Assembly: GCF_023074075.1 (NCBI RefSeq)
Contig: NZ_JADPKT010000073.1
Coordinates: 124,001-188,000 of the forward strand
Source: Bradyrhizobium sp. 138
GTDB taxonomy: Bacteria > Pseudomonadota > Alphaproteobacteria > Rhizobiales > Xanthobacteraceae
Length of the DNA: 64,000 bases
Reading direction: 5' to 3'
The notes under the pieces were generated by a model. The model searched no databases. It had not been told where the DNA came from and was given only the letters and a program-made list of their open reading frames with translations. Shown here piece after piece: positions 35,295 to 43,276 of the stretch. Each line of letters begins with the position of its first letter. Positions within the stretch are counted from its first letter, which is position 1. Both the position numbers and the translations under genes were made by a program.

Positions 35295-36812
35295 TCAGAA
35301 GAAGCCGAGCTTCTTCGGGCTGTAGCTGACCAGGAGGTTCTTGGTCTGCTGGTAGTGATCGAGCATCATCTTGTGGGTCTCGCGACCGACGCCCGACTGC
35401 TTGTAGCCGCCGAACGCCGCATGCGCGGGATAGGCATGGTAGCAGTTGGTCCAGACCCGGCCGGCCTGGATCTCGCGGCCGAAGCGGTAGCAGCGGTTGG
35501 CGTCGCGGCTCCAGACGCCGGCCCCGAGGCCATAGAGCGTGTCGTTGGCGATCTCGAGCGCTTCCTCGTCGGTCTTGAAGGTCGTGACCGAGACCACGGG
35601 ACCGAAGATCTCCTCCTGGAAGATTCGCATCTTGTTGTGGCCCTCGAACACGGTCGGCTTGACGTAGAAGCCGCCTGAGAGATCGCCGGCGAGCTCGGCA
35701 CGGCCGCCGCCGGCGAGCACCTTGGCGCCCTCCTGCTTGCCGATGTCGATGTAGGACAGGATTTTCGCCAGTTGCTCGCTAGATGCCTGCGCGCCGATCA
35801 TGGTGGTGGCATCACGCGGGTCGCCCTGCTTGATCGCCGCGACGCGCTTGAGCGCCCGCTCCATGAAGCGGTCATAGATGTCGGCATGAACCAGCGCGCG
35901 GCTCGGACAGGTGCAGACTTCACCCTGGTTCAGCGCGAACATGACGAAGCCTTCGATCGCCTTGTCGAAGAAATCATCGTCCTCGGCGGTGACGTCGTTG
36001 AAGAAGATGTTGGGCGACTTGCCGCCCAGCTCCAGCGTGACGGGAATAAGGTTCTGGCTGGCATACTGCATGATCAGCCGGCCCGTCGTGGTCTCGCCGG
36101 TGAAGGCGATCTTGGCGATGCGCGGGCTGGAGGCCAGCGGCTTGCCGGCTTCCAGACCAAAGCCGTTGACGATGTTGAGGACGCCGGGCGGCAGGATGTC
36201 GGCGATGATCTCGGCCCAGACCATGATCGAGGCCGGGGTCTGCTCGGCGGGCTTGAGCACGACGCAGTTGCCGGCGGCGAGCGCAGGCGCGAGCTTCCAG
36301 CAGGCCATCAGCAGCGGGAAGTTCCAGGGAATGATCTGGCCGACCACGCCGAGCGGCTCGTGGAAATGATAGGCGATGGTGTCGTGGTCGATCTCGCCGA
36401 TTGAGCCTTCCTGGGCGCGGACGACGCCTGCGAAATAACGGAAGTGATCGATGGCGAGCGGGATGTCGGCAGCGCGGGTCTCACGGATCGGCTTGCCGTT
36501 GTCCCAGGTCTCGGCGATGGCGAGACGCTCCAGATTGTCTTCCATGCGATCGGCGATCCGGTTCAGGATCGCAGCGCGCTCGGCGACGCTGGTGCGGCCC
36601 CAGGCGCCCTTGGCGGCATGCGCCGCATCGAGGGCTGCCTCGATGTCCTGCGCGTCGGACCGCGCGATCTTGCAGACGATCTGGCCGTTCACAGGCGAGG
36701 CGTTGTCGAAATATTTGCCTGACATCGGCGCGACGAATTTACCGCCGATGAAATTGTCGTAGCGCTCGGCGAAGGGAACCTTGGTGACGCTGAGGAATTC
36801 CACCTTGTTCAT
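35295..36812 (-). CDS. NAD-dependent aldehyde dehydrogenase (ExaC/AcoD type)
   Basis: A 505-residue ALDH that oxidises short-chain aldehydes such as acetaldehyde. The family landmarks are VVGQIIPWNFPLLMACWKLA, the general base in VTLELGGKSPNIFF (Glu), the catalytic Cys in ALNQGEVCTCPSRALV, and the C-terminal EEIFGPVVSVTTFK. The CTCPSR wording and length match ExaC/AcoD-like enzymes of ethanol and acetoin catabolism. The gene lies downstream of a GAF-Fis regulator that resembles the N- and C-terminal parts of AcoR, and of a perfect palindrome 117 bases before the ATG, so aldehyde- or alcohol-responsive control is likely (inference). Confidence 0.93.
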   Translation of the reverse strand: MNKVEFLSVTKVPFAERYDNFIGGKFVAPMSGKYFDNASPVNGQIVCKIARSDAQDIEAALDAAHAAKGAWGRTSVAERAAILNRIADRMEDNLERLAIAETWDNGKPIRETRAADIPLAIDHFRYFAGVVRAQEGSIGEIDHDTIAYHFHEPLGVVGQIIPWNFPLLMACWKLAPALAAGNCVVLKPAEQTPASIMVWAEIIADILPPGVLNIVNGFGLEAGKPLASSPRIAKIAFTGETTTGRLIMQYASQNLIPVTLELGGKSPNIFFNDVTAEDDDFFDKAIEGFVMFALNQGEVCTCPSRALVHADIYDRFMERALKRVAAIKQGDPRDATTMIGAQASSEQLAKILSYIDIGKQEGAKVLAGGGRAELAGDLSGGFYVKPTVFEGHNKMRIFQEEIFGPVVSVTTFKTDEEALEIANDTLYGLGAGVWSRDANRCYRFGREIQAGRVWTNCYHAYPAHAAFGGYKQSGVGRETHKMMLDHYQQTKNLLVSYSPKKLGFF

Positions 36813-36928
36813 TGATCACTCCCGATGTTTGCTGTTTGCGCAATTCGTCGCGTGCTCGCGACTTGCGCGGACGATGATGCGGGAGGTGTTTTCTGTCAGC
36901 CCAGGCGAGAGCGATGGTGGAGCGGACC

Positions 36929-36946
36929 TGTCGCAGTTCTGCGACA
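36929..36946. promoter_or_regulatory. Perfect operator-like palindrome upstream of the aldehyde dehydrogenase
   Basis: TGTCGCAG-TT-CTGCGACA is a perfect 8+8 inverted repeat with a 2-base spacer, 117 bases before the aldehyde dehydrogenase ATG and about 120 bases past the stop of the Fis-type regulator. Fis-type HTH activators bind such symmetric sites as upstream activator sequences. No sigma-54 -24/-12 element with correct spacing was found in between. Confidence 0.6.
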
Positions 36947-36967
36947 CTGATGGGGCGAGGCCATCAC

Positions 36968-37040
36968 CATCGTGTCCCGGACGCGCAGCAGCGCAACACG
37001 TCGCAAGAGCGACGCGCTGCGCTGCGTCCGGTGCACGAGA
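36968..37040. repeat. Palindromic repeat module (GTCCCGGAC / TGCGTCCGG type), copy 2
   Basis: Opens near CGTGTCCCGGACGCGC and ends in a 26-base segment (37015-37040, core CGCTGCGCTGCGTCCGG, then TGCACGAGA) that matches 14959-14984 with one mismatch. Between them the sequence is GC-rich with a CAACACGTCGCAAGAGCGACG hinge-like part. It lies between the Fis-type regulator and the operator-like palindrome. Confidence 0.6.
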
Positions 37041-37066
37041 TCGGAGTTTGAGGAAAGCAGCCTGGC

Positions 37067-38026
37067 TCAGTGGTTCAGCTCGAACCGCTTCAGCTTCCTG
37101 TGCAGCGTGGCACGGCTGACGCCGAGGGCCTTGGCGGCCGCCGAGACGTTGCCGCCGGCGCGGAGCAGCGCCCGCTGCACGACGGCGCGTTGACCGCCGG
37201 CAAGATGATCGCGCGCAGTATCGCCGCCGAGCAGATCGGCCGCCGGCACCGGCTGCAAGGCCCGGCCGGGGGCAATTCCGAGCGCCGCCCGGGCAGAGCG
37301 GGTCGCGCCGATCACGAGATCGTCCGCATCGACCGCGACGAGGCCTCCGCATTGGCCGTCCGCAGCTTGCACCAGCACGATGCGGGCATGGGCGAAGGCC
37401 CGGCGAAACAGATCGGCCTCGATGCGCTTGGCCGCCTCGCCTGCCGCAAGCGCGATCAGACCGGAAAACGCATCGGTCCGGTCGGCGCGGCAGGAGGACA
37501 CGTCGAGCACGCCTGCGAGCGCCGCCTCATGGTCGTAGATCGGAACGGCGGTGCAGCTCAGAAGCGTGTTGCGAGTGAAGAAATGCTGGTCGCGATCGAT
37601 CGTCAGCGGACGCTGCTCGACGAGGCAGGTGCCGATGCCGTTGGTGCCTTCGTGCTCCTCGCTCCAGAGCGCACCGGTCCACAGGCCCCAGGATTGAAAC
37701 GTCGCATCGTCCGCCGCCGTGCCGCGGCGATCGACTGGCACGCCTTCACCGTCGGCAAGCAGGACGCAGCAGCCCGCGGCGCCCACGGCCTGATAGAGGC
37801 GGTCCATCGCGCCTTGCGCGGCGGCCAGAAGCGGCGCGATGCGCTCGCGCGCCTGGTGCAGCTCGGCCTCGGTCAGCCGCATCGGCGAGCTGTGGCCACC
37901 GGGATCGAGATGATGCAGTCTGGACGAACGGCGCCACGAGGCCACGAGCGCGGATCGTGCCGCCTGGCCTGACGCGATAGCGGCCTCGACACGGGCCGCG
38001 TGATGCCGGGGCATTGACCCATTCAT
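37067..38026 (-). CDS. GAF-Fis transcription regulator without AAA+ domain (AcoR-related)
   Basis: A 319-residue regulator. The N-terminal and central parts (about 40-220) match the GAF sensor region of AcoR-type activators (SSPMRLTEAELHQARERI, WGLWTGALWSEEHEGTNGIG, TCLVEQRPLTIDRDQHFF, SCTAVPIYDHEAALAGVLD). The C-terminus (about 275-319) is a Fis-type helix-turn-helix (RALLRAGGNVSAAAKALGVS and RATLHRKLKRFEL). The sigma-54-interacting AAA+ domain (GAFTGA loop, Walker boxes) that normally lies between them is absent; a short domain of about 50 residues replaces it. ATG 38026 has GGAGG 8 bases upstream; a GTG one codon earlier is possible. It likely controls the downstream aldehyde dehydrogenase. 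Confidence 0.85.
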   Translation of the reverse strand: MNGSMPRHHAARVEAAIASGQAARSALVASWRRSSRLHHLDPGGHSSPMRLTEAELHQARERIAPLLAAAQGAMDRLYQAVGAAGCCVLLADGEGVPVDRRGTAADDATFQSWGLWTGALWSEEHEGTNGIGTCLVEQRPLTIDRDQHFFTRNTLLSCTAVPIYDHEAALAGVLDVSSCRADRTDAFSGLIALAAGEAAKRIEADLFRRAFAHARIVLVQAADGQCGGLVAVDADDLVIGATRSARAALGIAPGRALQPVPAADLLGGDTARDHLAGGQRAVVQRALLRAGGNVSAAAKALGVSRATLHRKLKRFELNH

Positions 38027-38243
38027 CACTGTTTCCTCCGGATGACAGACTAGAACGTGCCGGCGCCACCCGTTTGATCTGCGTCAACTCTAGCGAGCGC
38101 CACAGAAGCCATGAACCGGCTGCGGCGCTGCCGTCAAGGCGCGCGCCCGGTCCCGGACTTACGACCTTCGCAGGAGGGAAAAAGCACGGTGGTCGGATTT
38201 CGGCAGCGGCTTTCGGGGCCGGTTTCGAAGCTTGCAGAAAACG

Positions 38244-38561
38244 CTACTTCGCCGGGATCATCCGAACGAGATCGCGCGGATTGACGTAGTCAAGCTGGAA
38301 CCGCGCCCGCTCGTCCAGCATGTCGGGGTCGATCCTCTCCGACCGCAGCAGCGACACCCGCTGCTCGCTCCTGGTGCGCTCGCGCTTGAGCTGGGCCAGT
38401 TCGCTGGTCAGGGCGATGATTTCCTGGTCGAGTTCCTGGCGGGCGTTGAGGCCATATTTGCCAGTATAGGCGTTGACGCCGAAATAGCCGACGATGGCCG
38501 CCGCCATCGCGTAGAGGGCAAGGCCGGTCAGGATCGATTTCAGGCGCGCGCGGGAGACCAT
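38244..38561 (-). CDS. ftsB: Cell division protein FtsB / septum formation initiator
   Basis: A 105-residue bitopic protein: membrane helix at about 8-30 (ILTGLALYAMAAAIVGYFGV) followed by a coiled coil (ELDQEIIALTSELAQLKRER and RSEQRVSLLRSERID) and a short end (MLDERARFQLDYVNPRDLVR), the standard FtsB/DivIC pattern. FtsB joins FtsL and FtsQ at the divisome. In alphaproteobacteria ftsB is usually between eno and pdhA, and the same order holds here with extra genes inserted. ATG 38561 was chosen over an upstream frame that starts in the spacer. Confidence 0.92.
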   Translation of the reverse strand: MVSRARLKSILTGLALYAMAAAIVGYFGVNAYTGKYGLNARQELDQEIIALTSELAQLKRERTRSEQRVSLLRSERIDPDMLDERARFQLDYVNPRDLVRMIPAK

Positions 38562-38618
38562 CCTGGGAAGATGGGACAGGTTGGTTAAGGGAGTGCTAAC
38601 CAACCGCACAACCCGTCG

Positions 38619-38779
38619 TCATGCCCGGGTTTGTCCCGCCTGCGCGGCCGAAGCCGCTTCGGCGCGGCGAAGGCCCGGGCATCCACGTTCTTCGGTGCCG
38701 TGGGTACAGACGTGGATGGCCGGGACATAGGCGAGCAGAAGCGACGCCGTCCTGCGGACGGCTATGCCCGGCCATGACG
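38619..38779. repeat. Long imperfect palindrome (CATGCCCGGG...CCCGGCCATGACG type)
   Basis: A 160-base spacer between ftsB and the flavin reductase gene. It begins GTCATGCCCGGGTTTG, continues with GCCCGGGCATCCACGTTC, then CGTGGATGGCCGGGACA, and closes with GCCCGGCCATGACGG, so the outer and inner arms are inverted copies. I recall such CCCGGGCAT / ATGGCCGGG palindromes as a frequent intergenic repeat in Bradyrhizobium. There is no second copy in the window. Confidence 0.65.
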
Positions 38780-38793
38780 GAGAGAGTGAGTGC

Positions 38794-39345
38794 TCAGCCC
38801 TGGTGCTTGGCTACGTGCGCGGCGAAGGCGTCGATGTATTGCTGCAGCACCGTCTTCAGGGAGTCCTTGGTCAGGTTGCCGTCCGCGTCAAACGCATCGC
38901 CGACGGCGTTGAGATAGATTTCAGGCTGCTGGAGCAGCGAACCGGAAATGCCCGGCAGGATGTTCTGCAGATGCTTGGCTGCGCTGACGCCGCCGAGCGG
39001 GCCCGGCGAGTTCGAGATGATGCCGACCGGCTTGCCGAGCAGTGAGCTCTTGCCATAGGGGCGCGAGGCCACATCGATGGCGTTCTTGAGAACGCCCGGG
39101 ATCGAGCGGTTGTATTCGGGGGTGACGAACAGGACGCCGTTCGATTTCTGAAGCTTGTCGCGGAAGGCCAGCCAGTCCGCGGGCGGCGCGCCTTCGAGGT
39201 CCTGGTTGAAGAACGAGAGCCCCGCAGGCGTGATCACCTCGAGCTTGAGCGAGCTTGGCGCAAGCTTGGCGAGCGCATTGGCGATCTTGAGCGAGAAGCC
39301 GTCCTTGCGCAGGCTGCCGGCGATCGTGACGATGTTGTAGGCCAT
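38794..39345 (-). CDS. NADPH-dependent FMN reductase
   Basis: A 183-residue flavodoxin-fold reductase. The N-terminal TIAGSLRKDGFSLKIANALA binds FMN phosphate, FFNQDLEG and FVTPEYNRSIPGVLKNAIDV are the isoalloxazine loops, and KPVGIISNSPGPLGG is the flavin-ring loop, as in ChrR/YieF and azoreductase-like enzymes that reduce quinones, chromate or azo dyes. Physiological substrate is unknown. The start MAYNIVTIAGS at 39345 is preferred over a 13-codon longer frame. Single gene, between a palindromic repeat and the terminator of the next gene. Confidence 0.9.
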   Translation of the reverse strand: MAYNIVTIAGSLRKDGFSLKIANALAKLAPSSLKLEVITPAGLSFFNQDLEGAPPADWLAFRDKLQKSNGVLFVTPEYNRSIPGVLKNAIDVASRPYGKSSLLGKPVGIISNSPGPLGGVSAAKHLQNILPGISGSLLQQPEIYLNAVGDAFDADGNLTKDSLKTVLQQYIDAFAAHVAKHQG

Positions 39346-39475
39346 GGGTTGTCCTTGAAACCTTGAGGGAAGTGCCGGCGGCACTTAAGCGGTCCCGGCC
39401 AATGGATGCAAGTGCATGAATTGGGCTGATTTGGAAACCCTGTGTTTCGCGAAAGCAGACGGTTGCCCCAAAACA

Positions 39476-39501
39476 ATCGGGCCGCCAACGGGCGGCCCGA
39501 T
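39476..39501 (-). terminator. Rho-independent terminator of the metallo-hydrolase gene
   Basis: ATCGGGCCGCC and its complement GGCGGCCCGAT form an 11-bp stem with a 4-base loop, 25 bases past the stop at 39527. On the minus strand it is followed by TGTTTTGG, a moderate T-run. Confidence 0.75.
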
Positions 39502-39526
39502 CTTTCGCACCAATCCGTCGTCCAGA

Positions 39527-40525
39527 TCAGATCGTCGGATTCCACGCCGACGGGATCAGGCGATATTTCGCACCGTCCTTCACGACATGACCGACCGACG
39601 GGAACGTGAAGTGGAAGCCGACCACCGTCGCCTTCTCCGCCGCCGCCATGTCGTAGAACTTGTGGCGCGTCGCCTGCGCTATCGCGGCGTCCATGTCGAA
39701 AATCACGTGCCAGTCGGGATTGCGCAGGAAGAATTCCGGGATGTTGGTGACGTCGGACTGGATCAGCACCTTGGCATCGCCTGAGGCGACCGCGAACGAG
39801 GTGTGGCCGGGCGTGTGGCCCGGGGTTGCGATCGAGGTGATGCCCGGCGCGACCTCCTTGCCCCATTCGTACTTGGTGACCTTGGACTCGAGGCCAGCAA
39901 AGATCTTCTTCACGTTGGCGAAATTGTTCTTCAGCCCCTGATTGGACTCGGCCTTGGCTGCGTTCTCCTCACTGGTCCAGAACTCCCACTCCTTGCCGGG
40001 CACCATGATCTCCGCATTCGGAAAGGCCAACGCGCCGTCGGCCAGGCGAACGCCGTTGATGTGGTCGCCATGCATATGCGACAGCAGCACAACGTCGACG
40101 TTCTTGGGGTCGACGCCGGCAGCCTGGAGGTTCTGCAATGTGCGGCCGACAGCGCCTTTGCTCGCCTCGAGATTGGCGATGCCGTTGCCGGTGTCGATCA
40201 GCACCAGCTTCGAGCCGGTATTGATGAGCTGCGGGTTGAACGGAATCGTGACCATGCCCTTCGGCATGTAGGCCGCCTCACCCGCCGCCAGCGCCTCGTC
40301 CTTCGGGATGTTGGCGACGAACTTGTCCGGCATCGGGAAGGTGCGCGCACCATCGTTGATCGAGGTGCACTCGAAAGCGCCGACCTTGTAGCGATAGAAG
40401 CCCGGCGCCTGCGTCCCCGTCTGCGGCACTGCAGCCTTGGCGGTGGTCGGTCCAAGCCCGGTTGCGGCCGCCGCACCGAGAGCGGCTGCGCCTGCGAGCA
40501 GATGACGACGATTGAGATCGGTCAT
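39527..40525 (-). CDS. Tat-exported MBL-fold metallo-hydrolase
   Basis: A 332-residue metallo-beta-lactamase-fold hydrolase with a twin-arginine-type signal (MTDLNRRHLLAGAAALGAAA). Zinc ligands appear in LLSHMHGDHINGVRLADG (HxHxDH), PGHTPGHTSFAVA and LIQSDVTN. The family includes lactonases and related esterases of the periplasm; substrate is not identifiable. ATG at 40525 with GGGGACC upstream is preferred over an extra 14 codons. A good intrinsic terminator follows. It stands between the flavin reductase and the medium-chain reductase, all on one strand. Confidence 0.88.
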   Translation of the reverse strand: MTDLNRRHLLAGAAALGAAAATGLGPTTAKAAVPQTGTQAPGFYRYKVGAFECTSINDGARTFPMPDKFVANIPKDEALAAGEAAYMPKGMVTIPFNPQLINTGSKLVLIDTGNGIANLEASKGAVGRTLQNLQAAGVDPKNVDVVLLSHMHGDHINGVRLADGALAFPNAEIMVPGKEWEFWTSEENAAKAESNQGLKNNFANVKKIFAGLESKVTKYEWGKEVAPGITSIATPGHTPGHTSFAVASGDAKVLIQSDVTNIPEFFLRNPDWHVIFDMDAAIAQATRHKFYDMAAAEKATVVGFHFTFPSVGHVVKDGAKYRLIPSAWNPTI

Positions 40526-40641
40526 GGAGAGGTCCCCTTCTGAGCCCTTGCGGTTTTCCGCATTCAATGGCGGCGGAATAATCTCCCGCCGCGCTCAGAA
40601 GGCAAGACCTTCCTGCGGTGACCTGCCGTCGCAGATCACGA

Positions 40642-41775
40642 TTATTTATTTGGGTTGATGAGGAATTTTTCGCCGGTAGCGCGTTTGGCGTACACCGCGA
40701 TGTTGGCGGGATCGAGCACCTCGGTCAGCGACACCACCTTGGTGTAGTGGCTGGCGAAGGTGGTCTTGAGCTCCGACGCGACGCGCTGGCGCAGGCGACC
40801 GATCTCGGCCGGACCGATGTTCTGGAGGAACGGCGTCAGCAGCCAGCCGCCGACGCCCCAGGTCAGGCCGAACGACCGGCTCAATTCGGTCGGACGGTTG
40901 TCCAGGCTGCCGTAGATATAGACCTGCTTGTACACGTTGGAGCCGTAACGGCTGTATTCCTTGGCGGTCTTGTTGGCCGCAACTTCCATGGCGGTCAGGA
41001 TCTGGCTCGCCAGCTTGCCGCCGCCGATGGCATCGAAGGCGATGGTGGCGCCGGTCTCGACCAGCGCATTGGTGAGATCGTCGGTGAAATCAGGTGCGCT
41101 GGAATCCACGACGTGCTTGGCGCCTATCTTGTGCAGGATATCGGCCTGCTCCTTGCTCCTGACGATGTTGACGAGGCCGATACCGTCCTTGATGCAGATC
41201 TTGTTGAGCATCTGGCCGAGATTGGACGCAGCCGCAGTGTGCACGAGCGCCTTGTGGTTCTCCCGCCGCATCGTCTCGGTCATGCCGAGCGCGGTCAGCG
41301 GATTCACGAACCAGGACGCACCGTCCGCAGCCGTGGTGCCCGCCGGCAGCTCCATGACGTCGCGGACCTTCAGCACGCGGTACTGCGTGTACATCGCGCC
41401 GCCGATCATCGACACCGTCTTGCCCATCAGGGCTTTCGCAGCGTCCGACGATCCGGCCCCGACCACCGTGCCGGCGCCCTCGTTGCCGACTGGCAGCGAC
41501 TGATCGAGCCGGGCTCCCATCATCCGCATCGCAGCCTCAGGCATGGTCGCGGTGATGACCGGCCTCTCCTTGGTGCCGGAGGCCTTGGCGGCCGACATGT
41601 CGGCCGGCCCGATCAGGAGGCCGAGGTCGGACGGGTTGATCGGGGTCGCCTCGACGCGCACCACGACCTCGTCGTCGGCCGGCTCCGGCGTCGGGACATC
41701 CACGAGGGACAATTCCAGCTCGCCGCTCTTCTTCAGTAGCGAACGCAGTTGCAGTCCGGTCTTGCCGTCGCTCAT
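40642..41775 (-). CDS. Medium-chain dehydrogenase/reductase (quinone oxidoreductase-like)
   Basis: A 377-residue MDR-family NADPH-dependent oxidoreductase. The N-terminal GroES-like half has VEATPINPSDLGLLIGPADM and SLPVGNEGAGTVVGAGS; the Rossmann half has ALVHTAAASNLGQMLNKICI (the AASxLGQ nucleotide loop), VDSSAPDFTDDL and IAFDAIGGGKLASQI. No zinc ligands typical of alcohol dehydrogenases are present, so it fits the zinc-free quinone reductase/enoyl reductase branch. GGGGAGG lies before the ATG at 41775. It follows eno by about 40 bases. Confidence 0.88.
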   Translation of the reverse strand: MSDGKTGLQLRSLLKKSGELELSLVDVPTPEPADDEVVVRVEATPINPSDLGLLIGPADMSAAKASGTKERPVITATMPEAAMRMMGARLDQSLPVGNEGAGTVVGAGSSDAAKALMGKTVSMIGGAMYTQYRVLKVRDVMELPAGTTAADGASWFVNPLTALGMTETMRRENHKALVHTAAASNLGQMLNKICIKDGIGLVNIVRSKEQADILHKIGAKHVVDSSAPDFTDDLTNALVETGATIAFDAIGGGKLASQILTAMEVAANKTAKEYSRYGSNVYKQVYIYGSLDNRPTELSRSFGLTWGVGGWLLTPFLQNIGPAEIGRLRQRVASELKTTFASHYTKVVSLTEVLDPANIAVYAKRATGEKFLINPNK

Positions 41776-41816
41776 GTCGATCCTCCCCTGTCTTTTTCGC
41801 TATCCGAAGCGCTGGT

Positions 41817-43100
41817 TTATGCCAGCGCCTTCAGTGCCGCCTTGCCGCCGTACAGCGCCTGCTTGCCGAGCTGCTGCTCGATGCGCAGGAGCTGGTTGTA
41901 TTTGGCGGTGCGGTCGGACCGCGCAAGGGAGCCGGTCTTGATCTGACCGCAATTGGTGGCAACCGCGAGGTCGGCGATGGTGGAATCCTCGGTCTCGCCC
42001 GAGCGGTGCGACATCACCGAGGTGTAGCCGGCCTTGTGCGCCATCTCGACGGCGGCGAGCGTCTCGGTCAGCGTGCCGATCTGGTTGACCTTGATCAGGA
42101 TCGAGTTGGCGCGGCCGGCCTTGATGCCGTCGGCGAGGCGCTTGACGTTGGTGACGAAGAGGTCGTCGCCGACAAGCTGGCACTTCTTGCCGACGAGGTC
42201 GGTGAGCTCCTTCCAGCCGTCCATGTCGTCTTCCGACATGCCGTCCTCGATGGTGACGATCGGATAGCGCGAGACGAGGTCGGCAAGGTATTTGGCCTGC
42301 TCGGAGATCGAGCGAGACTTGCCCTCGCCTTCATAGACGTATTTGCCGTCCTTGAAGAATTCGGTCGAGGCGCAGTCGAGGCCGAGCACAATGTCGCTTC
42401 CCGCCTTGAAGCCGGCCTTGCCGATCGCGTTCATGACGAAGTCGAGCGCGGCGTCGGCCGACGGCAGGTTCGGGGCGAAGCCGCCCTCGTCGCCGACATT
42501 GGTGTTGTGGCCGGCCTTCTTCAGCTCGGACTTCAGCGTGTGGAAGACTTCCGCACCAAAGCGCAGCCCCTCGGCAAAGGACGAGGCGCCGACGGGGAGG
42601 ATCATGAATTCCTGGAAGTCGATCGGGTTGTCGGCATGCACGCCGCCATTGATGATGTTCATCATCGGCACCGGCAGGAGCCGCGCCGAGGTGCCGCCGA
42701 CGTAACGGTAGAGCGGCATGTCGAGCGAGTTCGCGGCTGCCTTGGCGCAGGCGAGCGAGACGCCGAGGATGGCGTTGGCCCCTAACCGGCTCTTGTTCGC
42801 CGTGCCGTCGAGGTCGATCATGATCTGGTCGATCTGAGCCTGCTGCTCGACATCGAGGCCGCTGAGGGCTTCGAAGATCTCGCCGTTGACGGCGCCGACG
42901 GCCTTGGTGACGCCCTTGCCGAGATAACGGGCCTTGTCGCCGTCGCGCAGTTCCACCGCCTCGTGGGCGCCCGTAGACGCGCCGGAGGGCACGGCAGCGC
43001 GACCGAGCGCGCCATCCTCCAGCACGACATCGACCTCGACGGTGGGATTGCCCCGGCTATCGAGGATTTCGCGGCCGATGATGTCAATGATCGCGGTCAT
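41817..43100 (-). CDS. eno: Enolase
   Basis: Enolase converts 2-phosphoglycerate to phosphoenolpyruvate in glycolysis. The 427-residue protein starts MTAIIDIIGREILDSRGNPT and contains PSGASTGAHEAVELRDGD (substrate loop), NIINGGVHADNPIDFQEFM, VGDEGGFAPNLPS (general acid region), VTIEDGMSEDDMDGWKEL (Mg-binding Glu-Asp) and SHRSGETEDSTIADL. The start at 43100 removes three upstream residues that an open frame would add. It is divergent from the beta-propeller gene, and begins the cluster that leads to ftsB and pdhA in alphaproteobacteria. Confidence 0.97.
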   Translation of the reverse strand: MTAIIDIIGREILDSRGNPTVEVDVVLEDGALGRAAVPSGASTGAHEAVELRDGDKARYLGKGVTKAVGAVNGEIFEALSGLDVEQQAQIDQIMIDLDGTANKSRLGANAILGVSLACAKAAANSLDMPLYRYVGGTSARLLPVPMMNIINGGVHADNPIDFQEFMILPVGASSFAEGLRFGAEVFHTLKSELKKAGHNTNVGDEGGFAPNLPSADAALDFVMNAIGKAGFKAGSDIVLGLDCASTEFFKDGKYVYEGEGKSRSISEQAKYLADLVSRYPIVTIEDGMSEDDMDGWKELTDLVGKKCQLVGDDLFVTNVKRLADGIKAGRANSILIKVNQIGTLTETLAAVEMAHKAGYTSVMSHRSGETEDSTIADLAVATNCGQIKTGSLARSDRTAKYNQLLRIEQQLGKQALYGGKAALKALA

Positions 43101-43276
43101 GATGTGCACTTCCGTTCGTTAGGTTTGATCGGTTCGCCGCGGGTCTTACACGGGCCGCAAGCAAATGTGAACGCTTGGACGGCGTGCTTCGACTGACGCG
43201 TGAAGCGGCCGGAGCTAAGCTTGAAATCGACTGATCTGCGCGTCCAACCTCAATCTGAACCAGCCGGGGTAACGCC

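Noticed and set aside
36813..36928. Sigma-54 promoter before the aldehyde dehydrogenase
   Set aside because: GAGCACG...TTGC is present but with 8 rather than 5 intervening bases, and the regulator lacks the AAA+ domain.
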